Part shown: piece after piece, positions 35,079 to 45,271 of the stretch | Layout: every line of letters begins with the position of its first letter | How positions within the stretch are numbered: position 1 is the stretch's first letter | Assembly: GCF_001957135.1 (NCBI RefSeq) | Contig: NZ_MPHK01000002.1 | Location: 142,124-206,123 of the forward strand | Reading direction: 5' to 3' | From: Shewanella sp. UCD-KL21 | GTDB taxonomy: Bacteria > Pseudomonadota > Gammaproteobacteria > Enterobacterales > Shewanellaceae | Length of the DNA stretch: 64,000 nt | Translations under genes and position numbers: made by a program | Notes under the pieces: model-generated | The model's input: only the letters and a program-made list of their open reading frames with translations | Told to the model about the DNA's origin: nothing | The model's database searches: none

Positions 35079-37379
35079 ATGAATAAATTTAATTTAAACA
35101 CGACTGCCAAAGCGGTATTCAGTGCGGGGCTATTAGCTTTTGCATTGACTGGCTGTGGTAGTGATGGCAAAGACGGTACTGACGGTGAAGATGGCGAAGT
35201 TGCAATCAACATCAATGCAGCATCTGCATTACAAACTGAAGTCGAACTTGCTAAATACGATGCTGAAGCAGAGTCTTTAACTATTGAGTTCTTACTGACT
35301 AACCCTAATGGTGTAGCCATTACTGGTTTAGACACCTTAGAGAGTAAGCCTATTAGCCTTAACTTCGGTCGAATGGGTACACGTGAAGAAGCATTCTTAT
35401 CTTACGAGACTGATGCTGGCACTGTAACAAGTCGTGGAGATGGCGACAGAGAAATCTGGCTATCTTACATGAATAAAGAAAAAGGTGAGTATATTGCCGG
35501 ATCTAGCTCTTGGAGCCTTTCAAGCTGCCCTGAAGACACTGAATGTTTGACCTATTTAGGTCAAGGTAAATACAGTTTAACTGTACCTACTCCAATTAAT
35601 ACATTGGCGCTTGACTACGGTTATGATGACACTAAAACACAAGGCATATTCTTGCGTGTGTCTAAGGCAGGTACAAACCAGCTTAATACCAATAGTAAAT
35701 ATTATTGGGAGCCAGCTACTGAAGAAAGTGTTAGCGCCCCTAAATTAGTTACCAACATGGAAACATGTACAAACTGTCATGTTGGCCAAGACAACATAAG
35801 ACATTCAGATAGAGGTAACACTGCGGCAGAATGTGTTTTCTGTCACACTGATTACACCCTTTATACTGGCACCGATACTGATGGCAATGAATTTACCTAT
35901 GACGGTTCTATCAAAGGTCTAGTTCACGGAATTCATACTGGTGCGACTGAAACTGACCGCCGCTTACTGAATAAGTTTGCTGAATTAGCAACAAACACAA
36001 CTACTGGTGTGATTGCTAATAAAGACCCATTAAAGAACCCTGCATTCTCATATAAACATGATGGTGCGATTCTTGATTCTGAAGGTAACCCTGAAGGCCC
36101 GCTCAACTTCCCAACATCAATGTCCAACTGTGATACCTGTCATGTTGATTACACCACTACAGAAGAAACACTTCCAGAAGGTGTAACGATCCATGCATTA
36201 GATTGGTTTGCTGATCAAGATGCTGATAGCTGTCAAAACTGTCATGGTGACTACCATAACGGTGGTAAGACTGAAGAAACTGAAGATGGGCTAAGCTACG
36301 TAGGTTGTGTTACTTGTCATAACTCTGACGATGCTCAAGGATCTCGTTCTGCTGGTGGTGCTTTCCGGCATATTGCAGGCCATGATGAGCTTGGTAATCA
36401 AGCAGCAGCTGAAGCGGGCAAACTGGTAGAAGCAACGTATTCTAACCTTGTTTGGACAGAGGGCACTTCTACCCTAACCTTCACTATGAACTTGATGAAA
36501 GGCGAAGAAGCTGTAACAAGTGAGTTTGTTCCTAGCGTCACCATTTATGTTAATGCTATTGACTCTGCAGCTCCTGATGCATATTTAGCTTCACGTACTA
36601 AGGGTAGCGCAACACAAAATACTGATGGCTCTTACTTAGTAACGGTTGATGCGACTTCAGCTGATTATGTATTGCCTTCTTTAGCAGAGACTATTACTTC
36701 AGGAGCTGATTTAGCAATCACTTCAAGCTTTAGCACTTGTTTTGCAAACAAGAGCTCTACACTTTCTCCATTAACTGACGATGGAACAGGCTCAATGAGC
36801 TGTGGCGCAGTTTTAAGTCCAAATGCAGCTAAAACAACATTCTTGAAATTAGATGGCAGCGCTGGTGCAGAGCGCGTAAGTGCCGCTGCCTATGAAAACT
36901 GTTCAAGCTGTCATAACAACGATATGGTTGCTCGCTCAAGTGGTTATCATTACCGTAATGCTGACTTACATACTTGTGCCCAGTGTCATGAAGCTGGTGA
37001 TTACAACAGTATGGTAGTTCGTGTACATGGTACTTATGGCAAGGCTCATGGTCGTGAAGATGTGCAAGACTTAGTAAGTAGTAATAATTGTACTGCTTGT
37101 CACAGTGACACTAACTATAGTCTAGAGAATGCTCGCTCTACTCCTATGCGTTGGAACAGAAAAGATGAAACGTTCTCTAGCTCCCAAGCTGGTGTATGTG
37201 CTTCATGTCACGTTTCTGACAGTTATGAAATTGGCGGTGGCTCTGCATCAGCAGAGGCTCACATCACTAATAATGGTGGTGTAGTTGCAGGTACTTATGA
37301 AGATGCACAAATGGCTCAAGAAGGCTGTGCAACATGTCATAGTGCAAGCAAAATTGCTGAAGTACACGGTATTCAGTAA
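35079..37379 (+). CDS. omcA: OmcA-like outer-membrane decaheme c-type cytochrome lipoprotein
   Basis: A 766-aa surface cytochrome that passes electrons from the MtrCAB conduit to minerals, electrodes or shuttles. A lipoprotein signal ends in LALTGC-like FALTGC (Cys about 25), followed by a Gly-Asp-rich linker (SDGKDGTDGEDGE). I count ten CXXCH haem sites in two groups of five, starting CTNCH and CSSCH, as in the four-domain OmcA/MtrC fold with two pentahaem domains. The start was chosen as the second of two adjacent ATGs, 7 nt after AGGG; the same leader stands before mtrC. Its own terminator follows, so it may be a separate transcript. Confidence 0.92.
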   Translation: MNKFNLNTTAKAVFSAGLLAFALTGCGSDGKDGTDGEDGEVAININAASALQTEVELAKYDAEAESLTIEFLLTNPNGVAITGLDTLESKPISLNFGRMGTREEAFLSYETDAGTVTSRGDGDREIWLSYMNKEKGEYIAGSSSWSLSSCPEDTECLTYLGQGKYSLTVPTPINTLALDYGYDDTKTQGIFLRVSKAGTNQLNTNSKYYWEPATEESVSAPKLVTNMETCTNCHVGQDNIRHSDRGNTAAECVFCHTDYTLYTGTDTDGNEFTYDGSIKGLVHGIHTGATETDRRLLNKFAELATNTTTGVIANKDPLKNPAFSYKHDGAILDSEGNPEGPLNFPTSMSNCDTCHVDYTTTEETLPEGVTIHALDWFADQDADSCQNCHGDYHNGGKTEETEDGLSYVGCVTCHNSDDAQGSRSAGGAFRHIAGHDELGNQAAAEAGKLVEATYSNLVWTEGTSTLTFTMNLMKGEEAVTSEFVPSVTIYVNAIDSAAPDAYLASRTKGSATQNTDGSYLVTVDATSADYVLPSLAETITSGADLAITSSFSTCFANKSSTLSPLTDDGTGSMSCGAVLSPNAAKTTFLKLDGSAGAERVSAAAYENCSSCHNNDMVARSSGYHYRNADLHTCAQCHEAGDYNSMVVRVHGTYGKAHGREDVQDLVSSNNCTACHSDTNYSLENARSTPMRWNRKDETFSSSQAGVCASCHVSDSYEIGGGSASAEAHITNNGGVVAGTYEDAQMAQEGCATCHSASKIAEVHGIQ

Positions 37380-37415
37380 AAGTGATGTTAAGTTTACTTT
37401 TTATTGATTAACGAT

Positions 37416-37450
37416 ATCCCTCTGCTAATTTATTTGGTAGGGGGATTTTT
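37416..37450 (+). terminator. Candidate terminator of omcA
   Basis: ATCCCTC pairs with GGGGGAT (one G-T) around a 17-nt loop and is followed by TTTTT, 37 nt after the omcA stop. Confidence 0.6.
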
Positions 37451-37749
37451 AGTTTTAAGACTGTAAAATCAATATAATTTTTTATTCACGATAATTTAAA
37501 ATGAGTATGGATTTGTATTAAGGCGTGAAATCAGCTTTATCGCGGCTAAAACAGCTACCTCTTTATAAATAGACTGATCCGCTTCACAGTATCGGTCGAC
37601 ATATAAAGATTTTTCTCAGGTTGTGGATTAATCTTATATTGATGAATTTAAAATCCAAAAAGTTAAATTGGCTCAATAGACTAAGTATCTAGGCAACACA
37701 AAATAAGCCAAGCCAAATTTAACAATGTCTTACTATGCAGGGACAAATG
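37451..37749. other. Intergenic promoter region between omcA and mtrC
   Basis: About 300 bp without a gene. It holds the third copy of GTTAAATTnGCTCA (37662) and the shared GCAGGGACAAATGATGAA leader at its end. It probably carries the mtrCAB promoter. I saw no confident CRP or Fnr box. Confidence 0.5.
37662..37675 (+). repeat. GTTAAATTnGCTCA motif, copy 3 (upstream of mtrC)
   Basis: GTTAAATTGGCTCA, about 75 bp upstream of the mtrC start. See the copies upstream of omcA. Confidence 0.5.
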
Positions 37750-39738
37750 ATGAACAAGAAACATTCCAAATTAGCACTGATGCTTGTAGCAAGTGCAGTA
37801 AGCGTAGCCTTAACCGGCTGTGGCAGTGACGGAGATGATGGTAAAGATGGTAACCCTGGTCTTCCAGGTGGTGAACCAGCTGAAGCTATCCAACAACTTA
37901 AGCTTGAAGTCCTTTCAGTAACGTATGAAGGTGATAACCCAACGCTTAAGGTTTTTGCGACTAATGAAGATGATGAAGCAGTAGTCGGATTATCCGCTTT
38001 TGAAGTTAAAAAGGCTGTGCAACTTGTTCCAGCTGGGGCAACAGGTGCTGGTAACAGTGCTGAGTGGCAGTTTATTGGCTCTCAAAACGAATTCACCGAT
38101 AATAAAAACGGCACTTACAGCTTCACAATTGAAACTGAAGGCTTTAACCCAGAGCTAACTCAGCGTTATAACTTAATCGCAAGTGCGGGTACTTTATTAG
38201 ATGGTACAACAACGGTACCTCGTACTGAGTTCACTCAAGATTTTGACGGTGAAGGTTACGACGCCAAATATACTAAAAATGTTGTAAGCACCGAAGCATG
38301 TCAAGCATGTCATGCTGAAGGTGAAAGCATTTACCATAGCTACACTTCTCTTGATACTTGTACTTCTTGCCATACTGATGAAATGGTTGAAGAAAAAGAA
38401 AAAGTACAAGTTGGTTTCAACCACCTCATTCATAATGTCCATAATAACAACAAGATGTATGGTCGCAATATGGACAAAAGTGCTGAAACTGCACACAACA
38501 TCGTTCAAGATAACTGTCAAAACTGTCACGTCGAGTCTGAAGAGTTAACTGAATGGGGTAACTGGACTCGCGTTCCAACTATGGAAACGTGTTCAAGTTG
38601 TCACAACGACATCGACTTTTTAGCAGGCCAAGGTCACCCACAACAGTCTGATAACTCAAACTGTATCGCCTGTCACAATGCCAGCTGGACAGAAGAAATC
38701 CACACTAGTGGCTTTACTGAGAAAAAAGCCTTCATCGACATGTACGGTATGAATTCAACCCTGACTGTTAATGAAGACAAATCAGCTAAGCTTTCAGTTT
38801 CTATTACTGATGCTTCTGGCAATGCTATTGATGTAACAAGTTTAGTGAGTCAAATTCAACGCCTTGAAACTATTACCAATGTCGGCCCTAACTTCCCAGT
38901 AATGGGTTACAACCCTAGCCCTATTAGTGGATTAGCTAAAGTTGCGGTTGACTTAGTTAGTGTTGGTGAATTACAAGAAGCTGTAACAATTGTTGATGGC
39001 AACTTAGAATACACTATCCCTTCTTTACCATTTGGTGTTGATTCACCAGCTGGCATTCAAGATACTGATACAGCGTTCAGCTTTATTGGTTTAGAAATGT
39101 GTAACGATGGTACTTCTGCTGTTGCGTGTGGTGATGATGTCATGACTACCAGCATGAAAGCAGACATGACTTTCGGTACTTTCTCTGGTGAAGCAGCAAG
39201 CATGCGCCACACTAACTCTGTAGCGTTTAATACCTGTGAAAACTGTCATGGTGAAACATTTGAAATCCATAAAGGTCATCATGCTGGTTTCGTAATGACC
39301 GAACAATTAGGACGCGAAAATGCTGACGGTGAAGTCGTTGTCGGTGTTGATGCATGTGTGGCTTGTCATACCCCTGATGGTACTTACGCTTCTGGTGGTA
39401 ACCAAGGCGCGCTTGAAATGAAACTTCACAGTGTTCATGGCGAGCAAGGTATCATTAGCGATTGTACGCAGTGTCATAATGACTTCAACTTGGATGCATT
39501 CAAGCTTAAAGGTGCACTAGCATCAGATAACCCTAATTATTCTGGTACTTTATACACTACCCCAATCACAGCAACTTGTGCTTCTTGTCATGGCTTTGAA
39601 GAAATCAAGCTTCATGCTGAAGGTCAAGGCGGTGTTGTAAATGGGTCTTTCGAAGAAGCAACTGACTCTGCTCCTCTTGAATTCTGTATGGGTTGTCACG
39701 CACCAACCATTTTCGATCACACTGCGATAAAGATGTAA
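37750..39738 (+). CDS. mtrC: MtrC outer-membrane decaheme c-type cytochrome lipoprotein
   Basis: A 662-aa terminal metal reductase on the cell surface, partner of MtrAB. Signal with lipobox ALTGC, then a Gly/Asp linker and [15 protein letters not shown], closely matching Shewanella MtrC. I count ten CXXCH sites (five from CQACH to CIACH, five from CENCH to CMGCH). The CX8C disulfide pair of domain III is present ([10 protein letters not shown]). The start is the ATG 7 nt after AGGG; an ATG five codons earlier is an alternative. It is followed by a strong hairpin and then mtrA. Confidence 0.96.
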   Translation: MNKKHSKLALMLVASAVSVALTGCGSDGDDGKDGNPGLPGGEPAEAIQQLKLEVLSVTYEGDNPTLKVFATNEDDEAVVGLSAFEVKKAVQLVPAGATGAGNSAEWQFIGSQNEFTDNKNGTYSFTIETEGFNPELTQRYNLIASAGTLLDGTTTVPRTEFTQDFDGEGYDAKYTKNVVSTEACQACHAEGESIYHSYTSLDTCTSCHTDEMVEEKEKVQVGFNHLIHNVHNNNKMYGRNMDKSAETAHNIVQDNCQNCHVESEELTEWGNWTRVPTMETCSSCHNDIDFLAGQGHPQQSDNSNCIACHNASWTEEIHTSGFTEKKAFIDMYGMNSTLTVNEDKSAKLSVSITDASGNAIDVTSLVSQIQRLETITNVGPNFPVMGYNPSPISGLAKVAVDLVSVGELQEAVTIVDGNLEYTIPSLPFGVDSPAGIQDTDTAFSFIGLEMCNDGTSAVACGDDVMTTSMKADMTFGTFSGEAASMRHTNSVAFNTCENCHGETFEIHKGHHAGFVMTEQLGRENADGEVVVGVDACVACHTPDGTYASGGNQGALEMKLHSVHGEQGIISDCTQCHNDFNLDAFKLKGALASDNPNYSGTLYTTPITATCASCHGFEEIKLHAEGQGGVVNGSFEEATDSAPLEFCMGCHAPTIFDHTAIKM

Positions 39739-39745
39739 TTTACGC

Positions 39746-39773
39746 TTAAGGGAGAAGCTTGCTTCTCCCTTAA
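39746..39773 (+). promoter_or_regulatory. Strong hairpin between mtrC and mtrA
   Basis: TTAAGGGAGAAGC and GCTTCTCCCTTAA are perfect 13-bp arms around TT, 7 nt after the mtrC stop. No U-run follows, so it is more likely a 3'-end-protecting or partly attenuating hairpin than a full terminator. Effect is inferred. Confidence 0.65.
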
Positions 39774-39820
39774 ATTACATAAATCACATCAACATCATGG
39801 ATAGATTGGGAAGCCTCACT

Positions 39821-40810
39821 ATGAAAATTAAAATGAAATTAAACACTTTAATCCCGACATTTATGGCAGTTGTTTTGCTATCTCTTGGGATGTCTCACTC
39901 GGCTTATGCGTCGAAGTGGGATGCAAAAATGACACCTGACGAAGTTGAAGCCGTACTTGATAAAAAGTTCGAAGAAGGGAGTTATTCACCTAAAGGCGCT
40001 GACTCATGCTTAATGTGTCATAAGCGTTCAGAAAAAGTTATGGATATCTTCAAAGGTGTTCATGGCGCAATTGAATCGTCAAAAAGCCCGATGGCTGGCC
40101 TTCAATGTGAAGCTTGTCATGGCCCTATGGGTAAACATAACCGTGGTGGTAATGAGCCTGTTATTGCTTTTGGACCTGACTCAACGTTATCTCCAGAAAA
40201 GCAAAACAGTGTTTGTATCAGTTGTCACTTAGATGACGAACGTATGTCATGGAATACCAGCCATCATGATAATGCTGATGTTTCTTGTGCATCTTGTCAC
40301 AGTGTTCATACTGCAAACGACCCTATTTTGTCTAAAAAGACTGAAATGGAAGTTTGTACTAGCTGTCACGTCAAAGTTAAAACAGACATCAACAAACGCT
40401 CAAGTCATCCAATGAAGTTTGACCAAATGACCTGTAGTGATTGTCACAACCCACATGGCAGCATGGCTGATTCAGATCTTGTTAAACCAAGTGTGAATGA
40501 AACCTGTTACTCATGTCATGCTGAGAAACGTGGTCCAAAACTTTGGGAACACGCGCCAGTGACAGAAAACTGTGTAAGTTGTCATAACCCACATGGTTCA
40601 GTTAACGAAGGAATGCTAAAAACTCGTGCTCCTCAGCTATGTCAGCAATGTCATGCCAGCGATGGTCATGCTAGCAATGCTTACTTAGGCAATACAGGAA
40701 TGGGTTCTAATGTTGGTGATAATGCCTTTACTGGTGGCCGCAGTTGTTTAAATTGTCATAGCCAAGTACATGGTTCAAACCACCCTTCTGGCAAATTACT
40801 TCAGCGTTAA
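39821..40810 (+). CDS. mtrA: MtrA periplasmic decaheme c-type cytochrome
   Basis: A 329-aa periplasmic cytochrome that sits inside the MtrB barrel and carries electrons across the outer membrane to MtrC. A signal peptide ends near HSAYASKWD. Ten CXXCH sites are visible (CLMCH, CEACH, CISCH, CASCH, CTSCH, CSDCH, CYSCH, CVSCH, CQQCH, CLNCH). The C-terminal half, for example THPHGS-like [20 protein letters not shown], is nearly identical to what I remember of S. oneidensis MtrA. The ATG has GGGAAG upstream; the frame opens eight codons earlier. mtrB follows by 12 nt. Confidence 0.97.
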   Translation: MKIKMKLNTLIPTFMAVVLLSLGMSHSAYASKWDAKMTPDEVEAVLDKKFEEGSYSPKGADSCLMCHKRSEKVMDIFKGVHGAIESSKSPMAGLQCEACHGPMGKHNRGGNEPVIAFGPDSTLSPEKQNSVCISCHLDDERMSWNTSHHDNADVSCASCHSVHTANDPILSKKTEMEVCTSCHVKVKTDINKRSSHPMKFDQMTCSDCHNPHGSMADSDLVKPSVNETCYSCHAEKRGPKLWEHAPVTENCVSCHNPHGSVNEGMLKTRAPQLCQQCHASDGHASNAYLGNTGMGSNVGDNAFTGGRSCLNCHSQVHGSNHPSGKLLQR

Positions 40811-40822
40811 GGATGTACGACT

Positions 40823-42910
40823 ATGAAATTTAAACTGAACTTAATCACCTTAGCGCTAGTAGCCAATGCAGGTTTTGCAATGGCAGCTGATGGTTACGGT
40901 GTCGGTAATGCCAACACAGACAAAGTCAAATATGACAAGTGGGTTTGTAAAGGTTGTGCTGTAGAAACTGGCGTAACAGGTAGTGTGGGTGTAGGCGTTG
41001 CTTATAACAGCGAAGACGATATTCACTCTGCCAATGCATTTGGTAGCAGCAACGAGTTTGCTCCTAAAGTTGATGCTGATATTAACTATATTGGTAAATC
41101 AGGCTACCGCGCTAAAGTTGAAGCTACCGATTTAGGCCTAGACAATGGCCGTTTAGATGTCAATGTTGGCAAATTAGGCCAATATAACTTTAACCTAAAT
41201 TATCGCTCAATTGCTACTTATAGCTCTAATACCGTGATGTCTCCATACAGTGGTATTGGTGGTAACGACTTAACCTTGCCTGATGGCTGGGTTACTGCTG
41301 GTTCTACCGATGGTATGACTGAGCTTGGTAACAGCTTAAACCCGTTTGAATTGTCACTTAAACGTGAACGTGCAGGTTTAGGGTTTGAATATCAAACTGA
41401 GTCACTATTCACCACTTATGTGAATTATCAACGTGAAGAAAAAACCGGCACCAAAACGGCGTCGGGTAGCTTTTTCAATCAATCTATGATAATTGCAGAG
41501 CCTGTTGATTACACGACTGATACTATCAATGCGGGTATTAAATTTAGAGGCGCTAACTGGTTCACTAGCCTTAACTATGACGGTTCTATCTTTAAAAATG
41601 ATAATGCCCAGTTAAGCTATGACAATGCCTTTAACCCAACCTTTGGTGGTCAAACCCGTGGTTATATGTCATTAGACCCTGACAACGAATCACATATTGT
41701 GTCGTTATTAGGTCAATACAATGAAAATGGCGCAGCGATCAGTGGCCGTTTGATGTTTGGTCAAATGACTCAAGATCAAGATTTAGTCACCTCAGGCTAT
41801 GGTTACAGCGTTCCAACTGAATCAATCGATGCCAAAGTTGATATCACTGGCTTAACGTTAAAAGCAGCTAAGCGTATCAACCGTGAAGTTCGTGTTACTG
41901 GTAGCTACGACTACTCAGATCGCGACAACAACACCAACATCGAAGAGTGGACTCAAATCAGCATCAATGATGTTAACGGTCAAGTGGCTTATAACACGCC
42001 ATACGATCAAACCACTCATAGAGCGAAACTTGCTGCAGATTACCGCATTAGCCGTGGTATGAAACTGGATGCCGGTGTTGACTATAATCGTGATGAACGT
42101 AGTTATTCTGAGCGTGAAGTCACTGAAGAAAGCACAGTTTGGGCCCGTTACCGTTTAAACAGTTTTGATAAATGGGACATGTGGGTTAAAGGTAGCTTTG
42201 GCAGCCGCGATGGTTCAGATTACCAAGCGTCTGAGTGGACCTCTTCAGAAAATAACGACCTATTACGTAAATACTACATCGCAGATCGTGACCGTAGTAT
42301 GGTTGAAGCACGTGTGAGCTATAGCCCTCTTGAAGCATTAGCCATCGATTTTGGCGCGCGTTACGCACTTGATGATTACACTGATACTGAAATTGGCTTA
42401 ACTGAGTCGAAAGACACCAGTTACGATATCAATTTTAACTACATGTTTAATAAAGATGTGATGTTAAATGCATTTTATAATTATCAAATCATTGAGTCAC
42501 AACAAGCGGGTAGTAGCACATTCTCAGGTCCAACTTGGGAAGCTGATATTGAAGATACTATCGATGTTGTCGGTGCAAACTTAAGTTACAACAACTTAAT
42601 GGATAGCCGTTTACGTTTAGGTTTAGATTACACCTATTCAGAATCTGACAGTACGACTCAAGTTCGCCAAAATGTTACTGGCAACTACGGTGACTACTTT
42701 GCTAAAGTGCACAACGTCAATTTATATGGTCAATACCAAGCCACTGACAAAATGGCTGTCCGTTTAGACTACAAAATTGAAAAGTACTTAGATAATGATG
42801 CTGCCAATGATATCCAACCAGATACCATTTGGAATGTAATGAGTTTTGGCAGTAATAGCCATGACTACACTGCACATATGATTATGTTAAGTGTAAATTA
42901 CAAATTATAA
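40823..42910 (+). CDS. mtrB: MtrB outer-membrane beta-barrel of the Mtr conduit
   Basis: A 695-aa barrel that insulates MtrA and docks MtrC. A signal peptide ends AMAADGYG, followed by the WVCKGCAVETG segment; its cysteines fall at 42 and 45, the same positions as the CXXC of S. oneidensis MtrB, where Cys42 is reported important. The rest is amphipathic strands in the MtrB/PioB pattern, ending in ...AHMIMLSVNYKL. It completes an mtrCAB transcript ended by a strong terminator. Confidence 0.97.
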   Translation: MKFKLNLITLALVANAGFAMAADGYGVGNANTDKVKYDKWVCKGCAVETGVTGSVGVGVAYNSEDDIHSANAFGSSNEFAPKVDADINYIGKSGYRAKVEATDLGLDNGRLDVNVGKLGQYNFNLNYRSIATYSSNTVMSPYSGIGGNDLTLPDGWVTAGSTDGMTELGNSLNPFELSLKRERAGLGFEYQTESLFTTYVNYQREEKTGTKTASGSFFNQSMIIAEPVDYTTDTINAGIKFRGANWFTSLNYDGSIFKNDNAQLSYDNAFNPTFGGQTRGYMSLDPDNESHIVSLLGQYNENGAAISGRLMFGQMTQDQDLVTSGYGYSVPTESIDAKVDITGLTLKAAKRINREVRVTGSYDYSDRDNNTNIEEWTQISINDVNGQVAYNTPYDQTTHRAKLAADYRISRGMKLDAGVDYNRDERSYSEREVTEESTVWARYRLNSFDKWDMWVKGSFGSRDGSDYQASEWTSSENNDLLRKYYIADRDRSMVEARVSYSPLEALAIDFGARYALDDYTDTEIGLTESKDTSYDINFNYMFNKDVMLNAFYNYQIIESQQAGSSTFSGPTWEADIEDTIDVVGANLSYNNLMDSRLRLGLDYTYSESDSTTQVRQNVTGNYGDYFAKVHNVNLYGQYQATDKMAVRLDYKIEKYLDNDAANDIQPDTIWNVMSFGSNSHDYTAHMIMLSVNYKL

Positions 42911-42929
42911 AACTAAGTAAAAAATACCA

Positions 42930-42961
42930 GCCTGCTATCGCAATATAGCAGGCTTTTTTTT
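42930..42961 (+). terminator. Terminator of mtrCAB
   Basis: GCCTGCTAT / ATAGCAGGC with a short loop and a run of eight T's, 20 nt after mtrB. Confidence 0.93.
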
Positions 42962-43115
42962 GCCAGAAATTTAACGTTTTGTGCAGTAACTATCAATAAA
43001 CTACAAATAATCTGCAATTACTAAATTAACAAAAGCTATTACACTAATAGTCGATTAAAATTTACTGCTAGTGCCACTATCTTTGATTTCATACAGTAGA
43101 AATAGCCAAATTATT

Positions 43116-43691
43116 ATGCAAAAAACATCAATTGTTCTGCTTAGCTCACTGGTTGCATTTCCGGCATTTGCCGCCAGTTCGACCGTTATGACCAATAACA
43201 GCATTCTTATCTTCATTGCTTTAATGGCCTTTACTTGCGTAAATGCTATCGCGCAAGCTAGCTGCTATTTTGCAGGCTTATACGTACAAAAAAGCGTTAG
43301 CCAAAAGCATGTCACACTGAGCTTAGTGTTTCCGCTTATTGCGTTAATTGGCTTTATTGCCGAGTATCAATCCTTAGCACAATTTATTTTATATTTGGGC
43401 GCTGTGTTATTAGCCTTTGGTGCAGCGTTAGTGCCACTGCTGTTAACCAATAAAAAAGTGCCTTGTATGCAATCGGCGCTAATACTACTAACAGGGGCGA
43501 TTATTATTTTGCCTTTAAGCATTATTGTTGCCCCAATCAGTCTTTTTTCTATTGTATTGTGCCACTTAGCCTTAAAACAAACGCCTATTGCGCCAGTGGC
43601 AAAGTTTTCGACCATATTGACACTGTTAACCAGCTACGGTTTATTTGGCTATTGGTTATTCCAGTTGTTTAACCAAATTGCCCTCGCCTAA
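43116..43691 (+). CDS. Unrecognised multi-spanning membrane protein
   Basis: I do not recognise this 191-aa protein. It starts with a signal-like segment (MQKTSIVLLSSLVAFPAFAA), then has about five further hydrophobic helices. There are no charged catalytic motifs. The frame is open to a GTG at 43071; I prefer the ATG because it gives the clean signal-like N-terminus, though no clear Shine-Dalgarno is present. It lies alone between the mtrB terminator and a glycerate kinase. Confidence 0.6.
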   Translation: MQKTSIVLLSSLVAFPAFAASSTVMTNNSILIFIALMAFTCVNAIAQASCYFAGLYVQKSVSQKHVTLSLVFPLIALIGFIAEYQSLAQFILYLGAVLLAFGAALVPLLLTNKKVPCMQSALILLTGAIIILPLSIIVAPISLFSIVLCHLALKQTPIAPVAKFSTILTLLTSYGLFGYWLFQLFNQIALA

Positions 43692-43977
43692 GCTTCAGCT
43701 ACGCTTTGGTGGTTTTCAGCTGAATTACCTATTTATGGGCATTTATCATGAGATGAGTGCCCATTTTCATTTTTGATCCTAGCCTAAGTCCTATCCCCAA
43801 GTCCTGCCCCTATCAAACCCAGCGTTATGGCTAATATCCACTTATCCAATAGCAATAATAGAATTTTTCAATAGCTGCTTCGTTTTAAGCATTTATCAAA
43901 CATACATTAACTGCTAATTTATTCATAAGCTCAGGTTTAAACGCTAATCACTAAGTTACTACAAGGAAAGGACACCT
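43692..43977. other. Intergenic region upstream of the glycerate kinase gene
   Basis: About 285 bp. An imperfect inverted repeat around GGGCATTTATCATGAGATGAGTGCCC (43737-43762, arms GGGCA / TGCCC) may act as a weak terminator for the membrane protein gene. No ORF. Confidence 0.4.
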
Positions 43978-45138
43978 ATGAAAATTGTCATTGCGCCAGA
44001 CTCCTTCAAAGAAAGCCTCAGCGCCTTAGGTGTTGCTAATGCCATCGAAGCAGGCTTTAAGCGGGTATTTCCTAATGCAGAGTATTGTAAAGTGCCTATG
44101 GCTGATGGAGGCGAAGGTACAGTGCAGGCCATGGTTGACGCGACCCAAGGGGAAATTATCAGCATGCAAGTCACAGGGCCACAAGGCACTCCTGTAAACG
44201 CTCATTACGGCATCATTAATCAAGATGCTCAAACTGCGACCGCCGTGATTGAGATGGCCGCAGCATCAGGTCTAAATTACGTTGAACGTTCGAATCGTAA
44301 CCCTATGCTAATGACCAGTTATGGCACTGGTGAACTAATAAAAGATGCCTTAGATCGCGGCATAAAACATATTATTTTAGGTTTAGGTGGCAGTGCGACA
44401 AACGATGCGGGTGCAGGTATGGCGCAGGCGTTAGGTTTTACCTTACTTACAGCACAAAATAAGCCTATTTGTTATGGCGCCTTGGGGTTAACCGAACTTG
44501 CAAAAATTGATAATGCATCAGCTCACCCGTTACTGGCGAAATGTAAAATTGAGGTGGCCTGTGATGTAGATAATCCGCTATGCGGCCCTAATGGCGCATC
44601 CGCTGTTTTTGGTCCTCAAAAAGGCGCAGATGAACAGATGGTTACAGAACTTGATGCTGCATTAGCCCACTTTGCCAAGGTGGTTTGTGCAACTCATTCA
44701 CTTACAACGACAACTGAGCTGGCTGAGTTTCCTGGCGCAGGCGCAGCCGGCGGTATGGGCTATGGGGTGATGACACTACTCAATGCCAAGCTAAAGCCGG
44801 GGGTCGATATCGTCATTGACACGGTGAAGCTTGCAGATGCTATCGCTGGCGCCGATCTGGTGATCACCGGTGAAGGCCGCATGGACAGCCAGACATTAGG
44901 CGGTAAAACCCCAATGGGGGTGCTACAACAAGCTATACATCAAGACGTACCTGTCATTGGCATTGCTGGCTGCTTTGGTGATGGCGCCGAGCTTATTTTA
45001 GCTCAAGGCATGACAGCGATATTTCCTATTATTCCGTCATTAGCACCACTGGATGATATTCTAGCTAACGCCCATGACAATCTGGCGAAAACTGCGCAGA
45101 ATATCGCCGCAACTTATCAGTTATCGCTGGGTAAATAG
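43978..45138 (+). CDS. Glycerate kinase (GarK/GlxK type)
   Basis: A 386-aa type I glycerate kinase that phosphorylates D-glycerate to 2-phosphoglycerate (or 3-phosphoglycerate in some members). The family marks are the N-terminal MKIVIAPDSFKESLSA, ADGGEGT (about residues 41-47), the phosphate-binding GLGGSATNDAGAGMAQALG (about 137-155) and GEGRMDSQTLGGKTP. AAGGAAAGGA lies before the ATG. No glyoxylate or tartronate semialdehyde genes are adjacent, so its route of supply is unclear. Confidence 0.93.
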   Translation: MKIVIAPDSFKESLSALGVANAIEAGFKRVFPNAEYCKVPMADGGEGTVQAMVDATQGEIISMQVTGPQGTPVNAHYGIINQDAQTATAVIEMAAASGLNYVERSNRNPMLMTSYGTGELIKDALDRGIKHIILGLGGSATNDAGAGMAQALGFTLLTAQNKPICYGALGLTELAKIDNASAHPLLAKCKIEVACDVDNPLCGPNGASAVFGPQKGADEQMVTELDAALAHFAKVVCATHSLTTTTELAEFPGAGAAGGMGYGVMTLLNAKLKPGVDIVIDTVKLADAIAGADLVITGEGRMDSQTLGGKTPMGVLQQAIHQDVPVIGIAGCFGDGAELILAQGMTAIFPIIPSLAPLDDILANAHDNLAKTAQNIAATYQLSLGK

Positions 45139-45271
45139 ACAGTTTGAGTTAAAAACTTGCTGAGCAATAATCCTTGCAGTAAAGTTAGCCCTCATAATGG
45201 CCATGAAAGCGCTTATATCAATATATTTAGCACATTAATGGCCCAAGAATAAAAAATGATGGCACCAGTTA

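Noticed and set aside
38197..38529. 110-codon minus-strand frame inside mtrC
   Set aside because: Antisense to a certain decaheme cytochrome gene.
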